A stretch of 64,000 nt of DNA from Mucilaginibacter dorajii (GCF_024808255.1 NZ_JANTYS010000029.1:1-64000), one strand, 5' to 3'; shown: positions 46,301-53,711, counted from the stretch's first letter. The notes: generated by a model from the sequence alone, not told the origin. Translations and numbers: made by a program.

Positions 46301-46684
46301 TTGTGAATAACCCAGTTTTTGAAACTCTTTTTTAACACCAAGAGCCGTAACCACTACTTCTGATAGTGCCCGGGTATCTGGCTTCATTGAAATAGAAAGA
46401 TTAGTTTCGGTTCCGATAACTACTTCCTGAACGGCAAAACCAATAGTCCTGAAGGTTAAGGTTTGTCCTTTTTCGACAGATATAGTAAACCTACCAGCAA
46501 TGCCGGTTGCTGTACCGGTAGTTGAGCCTTTTATCATCACACTAACGCCGGGTAGTGGCTGGTTAGCATCATCCAAAACTATACCCCTGATCGTCAGATT
46601 TTGGGCGTATAGGTTACTGAATGCAAACACCGAAGTGATCACAATAAGCAACCATCGAGAAACTTTGAGTAATCTTTTTTCCAT
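43337..46684 (-). CDS. SusC/RagA TonB-dependent outer-membrane transporter
   Basis: 1115 residues. After the signal (ending SNLYAQ) comes a carboxypeptidase-regulatory-like domain (TIRGIVLDDANQPLPGVSV, about 30-110), then a plug with the family marker ALGVKKEFQKLGYS and YGFRGINGAIIITTKRG (about 215-230). A 22-stranded barrel ends in aromatic-rich RRYGFNIHLTF. It drives TonB-dependent import of an oligomer held by the SusD partner. The N-terminus goes straight from signal to carboxypeptidase-like domain, without a secretin/TonB N-terminal extension for FecR-type signalling, so an ECF-sigma/anti-sigma loop is unlikely. Confidence 0.96.
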   Translation of the reverse strand: MEKRLLKVSRWLLIVITSVFAFSNLYAQNLTIRGIVLDDANQPLPGVSVMIKGSTTGTATGIAGRFTISVEKGQTLTFRTIGFAVQEVVIGTETNLSISMKPDTRALSEVVVTALGVKKEFQKLGYSQSQIRGDELTTARDANPLNSVAGKIAGLNIGASSEFAGAPTVVLRGSKDILYVVDGEPVASDTYDFNADDVETYTVLKGPNAAALYGFRGINGAIIITTKRGSKDKKGWQVDFNSTTELEKGFIVLPESQTEYGRGTNFGYSYGNVLYDNTQRLPEWGPRFDGVFQTQQYDSPYDATTGIRQKTPWLARGANNFNNFVQTGVTTTNALSVAASGSNYDLHLSYGHTYQKGDFPNTGLNIDNFKIAAGYDITSKLRIEGDLNLNEQYSPNIPDVDYSPQSYVYMFKVYGSADYDVRDLKNVYQGPQGVPGLQQYAQEYGRLNNPYFVADKWLKGRTKQTIYGSLKLSYKFNKDLAISLRSALNTYNEQNTEKVPAGANLNQYLSWYTFGWYGDYRQDDRNLLENNTDLTLTYNHKFGDWNVSALAGSNERSFTYNSDWGTTQVLALPGVYNLNNSAGKPYIYNFDSKMQVYSGYYSFDLGYKNYFNVNTTGRVDNLSTLPSGANTFFYPSVALSSVVTDYVKLPEFISFLKIRGSFADVKGGLTSPTIGSSYNALQSTALGTGWNSKPVSGLLGYGSELYTPYNGPTYTNASPIATGTFYNGTPSVTLSNTIANPKIKPFDVQSYEAGFDAKFLGNRLGLNATYFTTTNGPNIFQLGVPTSTGDANQLVNGVTTSKHGIEIELMGSVLKNPDGINWDINANYATYRETIKSIYAGQGTLQQNNHNYVVGDRPDAIYGTKFIRDGSGNIVNTAGGLPLTSPGGLSNQGLLGYANPDFSFGITNTFRYKGFSLSFQFDGRIGGKIYDRTYYQSMNGGTNLETATGAFGVARLAEWNSTKEGTVGATPSYVGAGVHIVSGTPTYSGGQITNLSQLTFAPNTTAVTVQSYVSSGIAGNFDEYYMISRSYAKLREATLSYSLPQSLLKGTFIRRASFGIVGRNLLYFAARKDIDLDQFASGYNASDRSLVGTNGGSDLESPTARRYGFNIHLTF

Positions 46685-46704
46685 TGTTAAGTTAATTTTT
46701 CCTA

Positions 46705-46712
46705 CAAAATTA
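46705..46712 (-). promoter_or_regulatory. Possible -7 box of the susC promoter
   Basis: Read on the minus strand, TAATTTTG fits the Bacteroidota -7 consensus TAnnTTTG. It lies 20 bases before the susC start codon and would give a very short leader. No -33 TTTG was found at the right distance. Confidence 0.35.
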
Positions 46713-46973
46713 CCTTGACGCTGTTAAGAGACTATGCGCACATCAACACTAAACGGTTATGGAATTATTAAGAATAAACTTTAAAAGCAACCAATATATC
46801 CATGATGTTAAATTTTGTTAAAATCATAACCATAACGAAAAAATATCGCATCGATTAAATACAGTCAGAAAAACCTGAGCAATCTTTTTTGAGGCTGCTA
46901 ACGTATATATTCAATTCGCAAACAGCCCCTTAAAATGTCTGATTACCCCCTCATTAAATGATAGCGTTGCGGG
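46713..46973. other. Divergent gap between susC and the VOC gene
   Basis: Together with the promoter boxes on either side this is a 319-bp gene-free stretch. It is AT-rich, with no open frame or strong hairpin of note. Confidence 0.45.
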
Positions 46974-46981
46974 TATATTTG
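46974..46981 (+). promoter_or_regulatory. -7 promoter box of the VOC gene
   Basis: TATATTTG is an exact match to TAnnTTTG, 22 bases before the start codon, implying a leader of roughly 15 bases. A -33 TTTG is not evident. Confidence 0.5.
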
Positions 46982-47003
46982 TTTAAATCAATAAACAACT
47001 ATT

Positions 47004-47471
47004 ATGAAAATTCAACAAAAGATCACCCCGTTTTTATGGTTCGATAACCAGGCCGAAGAGGCTATAAACTTTTATACCTCAATATTTAAAGATGCCACCG
47101 TTGGCGATATCTCCCGTCACGGAGAAAACGGCCCGGTAATGACGGGGACTTTTACTTTAGCCGGCCAACAATTTATGGCGCTTAACGGTGGCCCAATGTT
47201 TAAATTCACCGAAGCAATCTCATTATTTGTAGATTGTAAAGACCAGGCGGAAGTTGACTACTTTTGGGAGAAACTATCTGAAGGAGGGCAAAAATCGCGC
47301 TGCGGTTGGCTTAAAGATAAATTTGGTTTATCGTGGCAAATTGTACCCGACACCCTGGGTAAAGTATTATACGGTGCCGATAAGGCGGGATCGGCAAGGG
47401 CCATGCAGGCCATGATGAAAATGGATAAACTTATTGTTAAAGATTTGCAGAACGCTTACGAAGGGAGGTGA
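47004..47471 (+). CDS. VOC-family protein (PhnB-like)
   Basis: 155 residues of the glyoxalase/bleomycin-resistance fold, PhnB branch (often labelled 3-demethylubiquinone methyltransferase-like). Conserved blocks are ITPFLWFDNQAEEAINFYTSIF at the N-terminus, FTLAGQQFMALNGGP (about 50-64) and FGLSWQIVP (about 107-115), followed by a helical tail. Members bind a metal or small molecule; the reaction is unknown. The short leader after a consensus -7 box supports the chosen start. Confidence 0.9.
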   Translation: MKIQQKITPFLWFDNQAEEAINFYTSIFKDATVGDISRHGENGPVMTGTFTLAGQQFMALNGGPMFKFTEAISLFVDCKDQAEVDYFWEKLSEGGQKSRCGWLKDKFGLSWQIVPDTLGKVLYGADKAGSARAMQAMMKMDKLIVKDLQNAYEGR

Positions 47472-47478
47472 GTTTTAA

Positions 47479-47608
47479 GTTGATTGAGTTGGAATAGGTT
47501 GATTAGGTTGCCTGAAGATTGATTCTTTGCATTTATGGAAAATTCACTTGATTTTATTACCATCAACTGGGTCACTTAACCCAATCAACTTATTCAAACT
47601 TAATCAAC
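47479..47608. repeat. 31-bp imperfect inverted repeat
   Basis: Arm 47479-47509 (starting GTTGATTGAGTTGG) and the reverse complement of 47578-47608 agree at 27 of 31 positions, with a 68-base centre. Each arm itself contains two GTTGATT words. It lies between the VOC gene and the second CocE hydrolase. It may be an intergenic repeat family or a weak terminator. Confidence 0.65.
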
Positions 47609-47673
47609 CAATTAATTACCCAAATCTGCCTTTATTTGTTAAATTGCAGTTTAATTAACTGACTGACCGACTT

Positions 47674-49548
47674 ATGAAACAATTGCTACTCTTTTTAGGG
47701 CTTGCCATGTGGTGTACCTTCGCCAGCGCCCAAACATCTGAAGACTCCACCTACATCAAGCAAAATTACACCAAAATGGAAAAGTACATTACCATGCGCG
47801 ATGGTAAAAAGCTGTTCACATCCATTTACCTGCCCAAGGATCAATCCAAAAAATATCCTATCGTGATGACCCGTACGCCTTATACGGTATCACCCTATGG
47901 CGAAAATGAATACAGGCGTACCCTTGGCCAAAATATGCTGTTTGCCCGGGCAGGCTTTATATTTGTTTACCAGGATGTACGCGGAAAATGGATGAGCGAA
48001 GGCGACTACGTAGATGTACGCCCGATCATCGACAAGAAAAAAAGCAAAACCGATACTGACGAAAGTACCGATACCTATGATACTATTGACTGGCTGGTAA
48101 AAAACCTGCCCAATAATAATGGCAGGGTTGGTATTGAAGGGATTTCTTATCCCGGCTTTTATTCATCAGCTTCATTGCCTAACGCTCACCCGGCTTTAAA
48201 GGCAGTATCGCCGCAGGCTCCTGTTACCGATTGGTTTTTAGGTGATGATTTTCACCACAACGGTGCCTTTATGATGATGGATGCTTTTAACTTTTATACC
48301 GGCTTCGGCATTCCGCGCCCAAAACCAATTACTCCTAAAGAGTTTAAAAGCAACATCAAACCTGTATTTAAAGATAATTACAAGTTTTACCTTGAAATGG
48401 GCGCTCTGCCAAACTTCAAAAAGAAATATATGGGCGATTCTATCAAGTTTTGGAACGATCTGATGTCGCATCCAAACTACGATGAGTTTTGGAAAGCGAT
48501 GAACATTCGCCCGCACCTCGTTAATATTAAACCTGCAACCATGACGGTTGGCGGTTTCTTTGATGCAGAAGATTGCTTTGGTGCATTACATATTTACGAG
48601 GCTTTGGAGAAACAAAATCCGCAAACGCATAAAAACATGCTGGTGATGGGGCCGTGGTTTCACGGTGGTTGGGAAAGTAAAGATGGAACTTTATTTGCCG
48701 ATCAAAACTTTGGCTCAAACACCAGTGCCTGGTTTCGCGAAAATATCGAACTGCCTTTCTTTAATTACTATCTAAAAGACGAAGGCACCATGGATTTACC
48801 GGAAGCATCGATATTTGTAACCGGCAGCAACCAATGGCACAAATTTGAAACCTGGCCACCCAAAAACACCACCGAAAAAACGCTTTACTTTCAGCCGGAT
48901 GGCAAACTTTCTTTCAGCCCGGCCACCGCTACTGATAGCTTTGATGAATATGTAAGTGACCCTAACGCGCCGGTGCCATACCAGGATGGCATTCAAAAAG
49001 GCCGTACAAGAGAGTACATGCTGGATGATCAGCGCTTTGCTGGCCGCAGACCGGATGTAAAGGTTTATCAAACTGATACCTTAACTGAGGATATGACGCT
49101 TACCGGCCCTTTAATGGCCGATCTGTTTGCATCAACAACGGGCACCGATGCCGATTATGTGGTAAAACTGATTGATGTTTTCCCGGATACCTACCCCAAC
49201 CCTATTCCTAACCCTAAAAACGTAACGCTTGCCGGTTACCAGATGTTGATCCGTGGCGAGGTTTTCAGGGGCCGTTTCCGTAATTCATTTGAAAAACCCG
49301 AGGCATTTGTACCGGGTAAGGTTACCGAAATTAAATACGCTTTGCCGGATGTTGGTCACACTTTCAGAAAAGGGCACCGCATCATGATCCAGGTGCAAAA
49401 CTCATGGTTCCCATTGGTTGACCGTAACCCACAAAAGTTTGTGGATATATACCAGGCTACCGATGCTGATTTCCAGAAAGCCACCCACCGTATTTATCAC
49501 GACGGACAAAATAAATCATCATTAAAAATCACAGTTTTAGAACAATAG
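47674..49548 (+). CDS. CocE/NonD-family secreted hydrolase (S15-type)
   Basis: 624 residues, signal MKQLLLFLGLAMWCTFASAQ. The catalytic domain has the oxyanion-type DVRGKWMSEG (about 101-110), nucleophile elbow GISYPG (Ser158), Asp in GGFFDAEDCFGA and His in GPWFHGGW. The C-terminal jelly-roll ends with FRKGHRIMIQVQNSWFPLVDRNPQ, typical of glutaryl-7-ACA acylase and alpha-amino-acid-ester hydrolase relatives. It would cleave acyl-amino-acid or ester bonds in the periplasm. It is distinct from the shorter paralogue at 9051 and is monocistronic, with its own terminator. Confidence 0.92.
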   Translation: MKQLLLFLGLAMWCTFASAQTSEDSTYIKQNYTKMEKYITMRDGKKLFTSIYLPKDQSKKYPIVMTRTPYTVSPYGENEYRRTLGQNMLFARAGFIFVYQDVRGKWMSEGDYVDVRPIIDKKKSKTDTDESTDTYDTIDWLVKNLPNNNGRVGIEGISYPGFYSSASLPNAHPALKAVSPQAPVTDWFLGDDFHHNGAFMMMDAFNFYTGFGIPRPKPITPKEFKSNIKPVFKDNYKFYLEMGALPNFKKKYMGDSIKFWNDLMSHPNYDEFWKAMNIRPHLVNIKPATMTVGGFFDAEDCFGALHIYEALEKQNPQTHKNMLVMGPWFHGGWESKDGTLFADQNFGSNTSAWFRENIELPFFNYYLKDEGTMDLPEASIFVTGSNQWHKFETWPPKNTTEKTLYFQPDGKLSFSPATATDSFDEYVSDPNAPVPYQDGIQKGRTREYMLDDQRFAGRRPDVKVYQTDTLTEDMTLTGPLMADLFASTTGTDADYVVKLIDVFPDTYPNPIPNPKNVTLAGYQMLIRGEVFRGRFRNSFEKPEAFVPGKVTEIKYALPDVGHTFRKGHRIMIQVQNSWFPLVDRNPQKFVDIYQATDADFQKATHRIYHDGQNKSSLKITVLEQ

Positions 49549-49569
49549 AAAAACTATTTTAAACAGTGC

Positions 49570-49606
49570 AAAGGTTACCGGAGTTTTCTGGTAACCTTTT
49601 TTATTT
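49570..49606 (+). terminator. Terminator of the CocE hydrolase gene
   Basis: A perfect 10-bp stem AAAGGTTACC/GGTAACCTTT with a 10-base loop, followed by TTTATTT, 22 bases after the stop codon. Confidence 0.85.
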
Positions 49607-49666
49607 CCTAAGATCCTTATCTGGCAAGTACTCCTCTGTCCCTCTTTAAATAATTTTCGCGAAAAG

Positions 49667-49698
49667 TTTGGATTTTTAAATTATAGTGCCTACTATTG
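49667..49698 (+). promoter_or_regulatory. Promoter of the ABC-GntR operon
   Basis: A -33 TTTG (49667-49670) and a -7 TACTATTG (49691-49698; consensus TAnnTTTG with one change) are 20 bases apart, the normal spacing for the Bacteroidota housekeeping sigma factor. The transcript should start within the palindrome that follows. Confidence 0.65.
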
Positions 49699-49699
49699 C

Positions 49700-49723
49700 A
49701 GTGTACTATTCTAGTAGTACACT
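49700..49723. promoter_or_regulatory. Perfect 9+9 operator palindrome, likely GntR/YtrA site
   Basis: AGTGTACTA and TAGTACACT are exact complements around a 6-base TTCTAG centre. The site overlaps the predicted transcription start of the operon that encodes a YtrA-type GntR repressor, so bound repressor would block transcription. AGT-ACT-type dyads of this size are usual for YtrA relatives. Confidence 0.8.
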
Positions 49724-49738
49724 AAAACACAAACCAAC

Positions 49739-50572
49739 ATGATTAATATTGAAAACCTTACCTTTGGATACCACAAAAAGCAGGCAGTGCTTGAAAATCT
49801 TGATCTGCACCTTAAGCCTGGGCATATTTATGGCTTGCTTGGTCGTAACGGTGCTGGTAAATCAAGCCTGTTACATAACATATGCGGCTTATTATTTCCT
49901 GACGCAGGTACTTGCCAGGTAGCAGGTAAAAACCCGGCAGATCGCTCGCCAGAGTTTTTACAGCAGGTATTTTTATTGCCTGAGGAAATTTACCTGCCCA
50001 ACGTATCTATCAAAAGCTATCTTGACATCTACGCCCCCTTTTATCCCGAATTTAACCGGGATTTGTTTTTTCAGTTTTTAACGGAGTTCGAAATCCCGGT
50101 GGAAAACAAATTACAAAGCATGAGCTATGGCCAAAAAAAGAAAGTGATGATCAGTTTCGCGTTGGCCACTCAGGCAAAAGTTTTATTGATGGACGAACCC
50201 ACAAACGGCCTCGATATTCCATCCAAAAGACAATTCCGTAAAATAATAGCCGGCATCATTAAAGAAGATCAACTGATCATCATCAGCACGCACCAGGTTA
50301 AAGACCTGGATAGCCTGATAGATTTTGTATTGATTCTTGAAGATAAGAAGATCATCCTGCACCAACCGGTTGACCATATAACCGAAAAACTGAGCTTTAA
50401 ACAGGTAATGAGCCTTGATGAAATAGCCACCCCTATTTACAGTGAGGGGGCTTTAAAAGGCTATGCGGTTGTGGCAATAAATAATAAGCAGGAGCATTCA
50501 CGGCTGGATATGGAAATGTTTTTTAACGCCGTACTAACCGAAAAGCAACAGATCCTTTCACAATTTAATTAA
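49739..50572 (+). CDS. ABC transporter ATP-binding protein (YtrB-like)
   Basis: 277 residues. Walker A GRNGAGKSS (Lys41), Q-loop region VFLLPEE, signature MSYGQKKK (in place of LSGGQ), Walker B VLLMDEPTNGLD and H-loop ISTHQ. Such subunits pair with a six-helix permease to export peptides, antibiotics or lipids, and are often induced by cell-wall stress through a YtrA repressor. First gene of a compact operon; the permease gene follows after 10 bases. Confidence 0.93.
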   Translation: MINIENLTFGYHKKQAVLENLDLHLKPGHIYGLLGRNGAGKSSLLHNICGLLFPDAGTCQVAGKNPADRSPEFLQQVFLLPEEIYLPNVSIKSYLDIYAPFYPEFNRDLFFQFLTEFEIPVENKLQSMSYGQKKKVMISFALATQAKVLLMDEPTNGLDIPSKRQFRKIIAGIIKEDQLIIISTHQVKDLDSLIDFVLILEDKKIILHQPVDHITEKLSFKQVMSLDEIATPIYSEGALKGYAVVAINNKQEHSRLDMEMFFNAVLTEKQQILSQFN

Positions 50573-50582
50573 TAACAGCAAC

Positions 50583-51479
50583 ATGCAATTCTCACTACAC
50601 AGAATATGGTTACTTACCCGCAAGCAATGGGCCGAAAATCAACAATTGTATATTTTAGGATTATTGGCTATTGCCGGGATCATTGCGGCCACAGTAATAT
50701 TTAACCTTATAGGTTCACCGGGTTTTGAACGGCGCGTACAAGAAAACACATTGATTATAGGGCTATTGGCAAGCGGATTTGTTTTTGCCACAACAACATT
50801 AACTCAGCTTAATCAAAAAACCGCCGGCATAAACGTATTAATGTTACCGGCATCGGCTTTAGAGAAGCTGGCAGTAGCAGCAATCTATAGTATGCTTGTA
50901 TTTCCTGTTTGTTTCCTTGTAGTTGTATATCCTTTAATAGTTATAGGTCACTATGTAGAGCATGATGTTATTGGGCGTCCAAATTCATTATATTTTATAA
51001 ATGCCGATGAAAAAGTATTTGGTATACTGTTCACCTTCCTGGTATTTCAAAGCACCGCGTTATTTTCCACTGTTTTATTTAAACGCTATGTACTCATAAA
51101 AGGGGTTATATTGATAATGATCATATTTTTCGGCACATTGATCTTAAACCCTTTTTTGGCAAAGTCAATTATAAAAACAAATCCGGGTACCCCCATTGCC
51201 GCAACCGTAAAAGAGACCTACTATGATGCAAAACAAAATATAGTAGAAAGCAAAATTACTAAAGAATCTTTATGGACAAATATCTGGTCGGCCACCCCCT
51301 ACTCGGATATACAAATTAACAACTGGGTGGTAAATAAAAAGTTTAATGGAGTTGATTATGTATCATACCGCATCGTAATAACCAACCCATATAGAAGTGT
51401 ATTTATACTATTGTTTATAATAAGCATCCCGTTTTTATGGGTGATCACTTGGTTTAGGCTTAAAGAAAAAGAATTGTAA
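50583..51479 (+). CDS. ABC transporter permease
   Basis: 298 residues with six hydrophobic helices (about 22-45, 58-75, 95-125, 150-170, 180-200 and 268-288) and a large loop of about 65 residues before the last helix. No domain motif beyond topology, but its position 10 bases after the ATPase and 7 bases before the repressor gene makes it the permease of this transporter. Confidence 0.85.
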   Translation: MQFSLHRIWLLTRKQWAENQQLYILGLLAIAGIIAATVIFNLIGSPGFERRVQENTLIIGLLASGFVFATTTLTQLNQKTAGINVLMLPASALEKLAVAAIYSMLVFPVCFLVVVYPLIVIGHYVEHDVIGRPNSLYFINADEKVFGILFTFLVFQSTALFSTVLFKRYVLIKGVILIMIIFFGTLILNPFLAKSIIKTNPGTPIAATVKETYYDAKQNIVESKITKESLWTNIWSATPYSDIQINNWVVNKKFNGVDYVSYRIVITNPYRSVFILLFIISIPFLWVITWFRLKEKEL

Positions 51480-51486
51480 ACCGGTT

Positions 51487-51858
51487 ATGGAATTTAACAA
51501 CACACAAGCTATATACCTGCAAATAGCAGATTATGTATGCGATAAAATACAGCTTAAAGTATGGCAAGCAGATCAAAAGATCCCATCTGTGCGCGAGCTT
51601 GCAGTTATGCTGGAAGTGAACCCTAACACGGTGATGCGCTCATATGAATACCTGCAAAGCCAGGAAATAATTTATACCAGGCGCGGCATGGGATATTTTG
51701 CACAGGTTAATGCCGCGCAAAATATATTGAAAACAAGGAGGGCACAGTTTATGGACGAGGAATTACCCCTGCTGTTTAAAAAAATGAAGTTACTGGGTAT
51801 ACCAGTCAATGATTTGCAGGCTCAATACCAACTTTTTATAAATAACAACATCAGCTAA
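51487..51858 (+). CDS. GntR-family repressor, YtrA subfamily
   Basis: 123 residues, the short form typical of YtrA: an N-terminal winged helix (IYLQIADYVCDKI..., VPS-type IPSVRELAVMLEVNPNTVMRSYEYLQSQEIIYTRRGMGYF, about 10-75) and a two-helix dimerisation tail (LPLLFKKMKLLGIPVNDL) without a large effector domain. It should repress its own operon by binding the palindrome at 49700-49723. The inducer is unknown; the small tail suggests either a small ligand or a direct membrane stress signal. Confidence 0.93.
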   Translation: MEFNNTQAIYLQIADYVCDKIQLKVWQADQKIPSVRELAVMLEVNPNTVMRSYEYLQSQEIIYTRRGMGYFAQVNAAQNILKTRRAQFMDEELPLLFKKMKLLGIPVNDLQAQYQLFINNNIS

Positions 51859-51877
51859 GTAATTTAACATCACTATA

Positions 51878-52636
51878 ATGAAAACCAGCACCAAACTAAT
51901 TATCATATTATTTACATGTATTCCGGTATCGCTGCTTGCCTATAATTTCATTTTAAAAGCCGAGTACCAAAAAGGCAATTTTGTGCGGGACCTGTACCCA
52001 CAAGATAACACCAGCTACATAATCAAGCCCGGACTGCCCGACTTTAAACATATTGTTATTGAAGGCTCCCTGAATTTGGGTGAAGGAAGATCTGAAACAT
52101 GGATGGCCCGCGTGTGGATAGGTGGCAATAATGCCACTCAGAAAAGCGGCAACAGCCTAAGTGTCATTGAGGAATTAAAAGACAACCTAAACGCCACAGT
52201 AAAACACGATACGCTCTTTATTTCATTTCATGTAACCGGAAAGTTTGACAACACAGCAACAACCTGGAACCATGGAAATGATATCGTAAAAATTTATTGC
52301 AGCCAGGTTAAATCTGTAAGTATCAGGTACGCGAATGTTACTATCGGCAATAACCCGGGTACTGCCGACTTCTTAAAACTCATTGTTGGAGACGGCAGCA
52401 ACTACAACATTCAAAGACTACACCTAAAGAGCCTGGCGGTTATAGCTAAAGATAGTTCGTATTTAAATATCCTGAAAAATAATCAGATAGGCACACTTAG
52501 TTATTCTTTGCAAGGCAAAAGTACCCTAAACGTTGATGAAAACCCTGCCCGCCAATATATTGCCGAACGGGTAGACAGCGCTGCTAAAATTCAATTAACA
52601 GGCAAAGCAAGCGTTTTACAAAAACAACTGCGTTAA
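51878..52636 (+). CDS. Exported protein with GIN/DUF2807-like beta fold
   Basis: 252 residues with an N-terminal signal or anchor helix (STKLIIILFTCIPVSLLAYNF). The rest is rich in short beta strands with repeated phrases (FKHIVIEGSL, VKIYCSQVKSVSIRYANVTIG, LHLKSLAVIAKDSSYLNILKN), reminiscent of the DUF2807/GIN beta-helix proteins that often follow such GntR-ABC cassettes in Bacteroidota. The match is by pattern only. It follows the repressor by 19 bases and is probably in the same transcript. Confidence 0.6.
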   Translation: MKTSTKLIIILFTCIPVSLLAYNFILKAEYQKGNFVRDLYPQDNTSYIIKPGLPDFKHIVIEGSLNLGEGRSETWMARVWIGGNNATQKSGNSLSVIEELKDNLNATVKHDTLFISFHVTGKFDNTATTWNHGNDIVKIYCSQVKSVSIRYANVTIGNNPGTADFLKLIVGDGSNYNIQRLHLKSLAVIAKDSSYLNILKNNQIGTLSYSLQGKSTLNVDENPARQYIAERVDSAAKIQLTGKASVLQKQLR

Positions 52637-52666
52637 TACCATGAATCATTGAATATCTAAAATCTA

Positions 52667-52762
52667 ATGAGCCGATCAAAGCAACTTTGGATAAGTGCAG
52701 CGCTACTGGCCAGCATCCCCTTACTACTGTTATTGATGCAGGCTGCCACACACCATCTATGA
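52667..52762 (+). CDS. 31-residue single-helix membrane peptide
   Basis: An ATG frame 30 bases after the previous gene encodes 31 residues: a short basic start (MSRSKQLW) and one strongly hydrophobic helix (ISAALLASIPLLLLLMQA). It would be the last gene of the ABC-GntR operon, 24 bases before a hairpin. Small membrane peptides of this sort can act as transporter regulators. Too short for homology by eye, so it may be a chance frame. Confidence 0.45.
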   Translation: MSRSKQLWISAALLASIPLLLLLMQAATHHL

Positions 52763-52785
52763 AAAACCTAAACCTTTAAAACAAA

Positions 52786-52819
52786 AAAAGATGGGTAGCC
52801 TAAACGCTATCCATCTTTT
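52786..52819. terminator. Terminator between the ABC operon and the twin peptides
   Basis: Arms AAAAGATGGGTAGC (52786-52799) and GCTATCCATCTTTT (52806-52819) pair throughout with one G-T. A-rich and T-rich flanks let it stop both the rightward operon and the leftward peptide genes. Confidence 0.8.
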
Positions 52820-52845
52820 GCTTACAACTAAATGTAATGCTTAAA

Positions 52846-52926
52846 TTATTTTGCAACCTTTTTTGCCGGGATTAAAGGCAAAACGATAACTGCTAAAAAT
52901 GCTGCTACTTCTAATACGATTAACAT
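52846..52926 (-). CDS. 26-residue hydrophobic peptide, tandem copy A
   Basis: An ATG frame encoding 26 residues: MLIVLEVAAFLAVIVLPLIP followed by the basic tail AKKVAK. One helix would span or lie on the membrane with a cationic end. The peptide is identical to copy B 133 bases away, although the two genes differ at ten codons, every time at the third base. That pattern shows the protein sequence has been held constant and argues that both are translated. Resemblance to type I toxin peptides, small transporter subunits or secreted membrane-active peptides is general only; the function is unknown. Confidence 0.8.
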   Translation of the reverse strand: MLIVLEVAAFLAVIVLPLIPAKKVAK

Positions 52927-52978
52927 GATCTTGATTTTTTAAAATGATTTATAAATTGTGACAACGGTTGATACCTTA

Positions 52979-53059
52979 TTATTTCGCAACTTTTTTAGCT
53001 GGAATTAATGGTAATACGATAACTGCTAAAAAGGCTGCAACTTCTAATACGATTAACAT
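52979..53059 (-). CDS. 26-residue hydrophobic peptide, tandem copy B
   Basis: Encodes the same 26 residues as copy A with synonymous changes at V7, A9, V15, L16, P17, I19, P20, A21, K23 and A25. The roughly 27 bases before each start codon are also alike apart from a one-base gap and a few changes, so the repeated unit includes the leader. It lies upstream of copy A on the same strand; 52 bases separate its stop from the ATG of copy A. No clear -7 box was found in the 240 bases upstream. Confidence 0.8.
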   Translation of the reverse strand: MLIVLEVAAFLAVIVLPLIPAKKVAK

Positions 53060-53407
53060 AGTTTTAATTTTTTAAGTGATTTATATATTATTAATAGCTC
53101 CTGGAAGCACATTGCTAATCGCATAAATCCCTAATATGTATGGGCTTAAGTGATAAACATTTACGGTTTCCTGAACAGGAATCGACTAAAAACATGCCAC
53201 AAAACCGGGCCGCTTTTTAATGAAGAATAAGCGAAATTTTAAAATTGTCGATTTTTAAGAATCACAAAAATTGTGAAGAGATAAGAAAAAAATAAAAGAC
53301 GCTTACCGCCTAATGAAAAAAATATACTTTGTTTTTACAACCTAAATTTTAAAAAATAAAAAAAAGTAAAATTCAGGCGCGCAAAAGCATGACATTCCTG
53401 AAAAAGG

Positions 53408-53432
53408 TTGAATTTTCTGCCTGAAAATTCAA
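53408..53432. repeat. Perfect 10-bp inverted repeat
   Basis: TTGAATTTTC and GAAAATTCAA with a 5-base loop TGCCT. No T-run follows, and no gene ends close by, so a regulator site is as likely as a terminator. Confidence 0.5.
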
Positions 53433-53555
53433 AAACAGACGTCGAAAATGATTTTCCGGCTTAAAATACGGCTCTTGCAATCATTTCAAATCTAAAAACG
53501 CTATCTGCAAGCTATATTTCAATCACCTTAGCTATTTGAGATTTTTTTTGCCATT

Positions 53556-53711
53556 TTGTCACCACGCATGACAACACCTTTGGCTACTGACAAAAAATCC
53601 TAAAAAAACATGACAAAACACTTCCAAAATCTCAAAACAATCAAAAATCTCAATCCAACACCCAAAATGCACCCGTGCCAAACCTGTGTAGGTTCAGTTT
53701 ATAAATTGTCA
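53556..53711. promoter_or_regulatory. Cluster of five TGACAA/TTGTCA words
   Basis: TTGTCA at 53556 and 53706, TGACAA at 53569, 53588 and 53611. The first two form an inverted pair, the next two follow at 19 and 23 bases, and the last sits in the dyad AAATTGT-CAA-ACAATTT (53703-53719), 48 bases before the ricin-type gene. Helical-turn spacing suggests repeated binding of one regulator. Confidence 0.4.
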
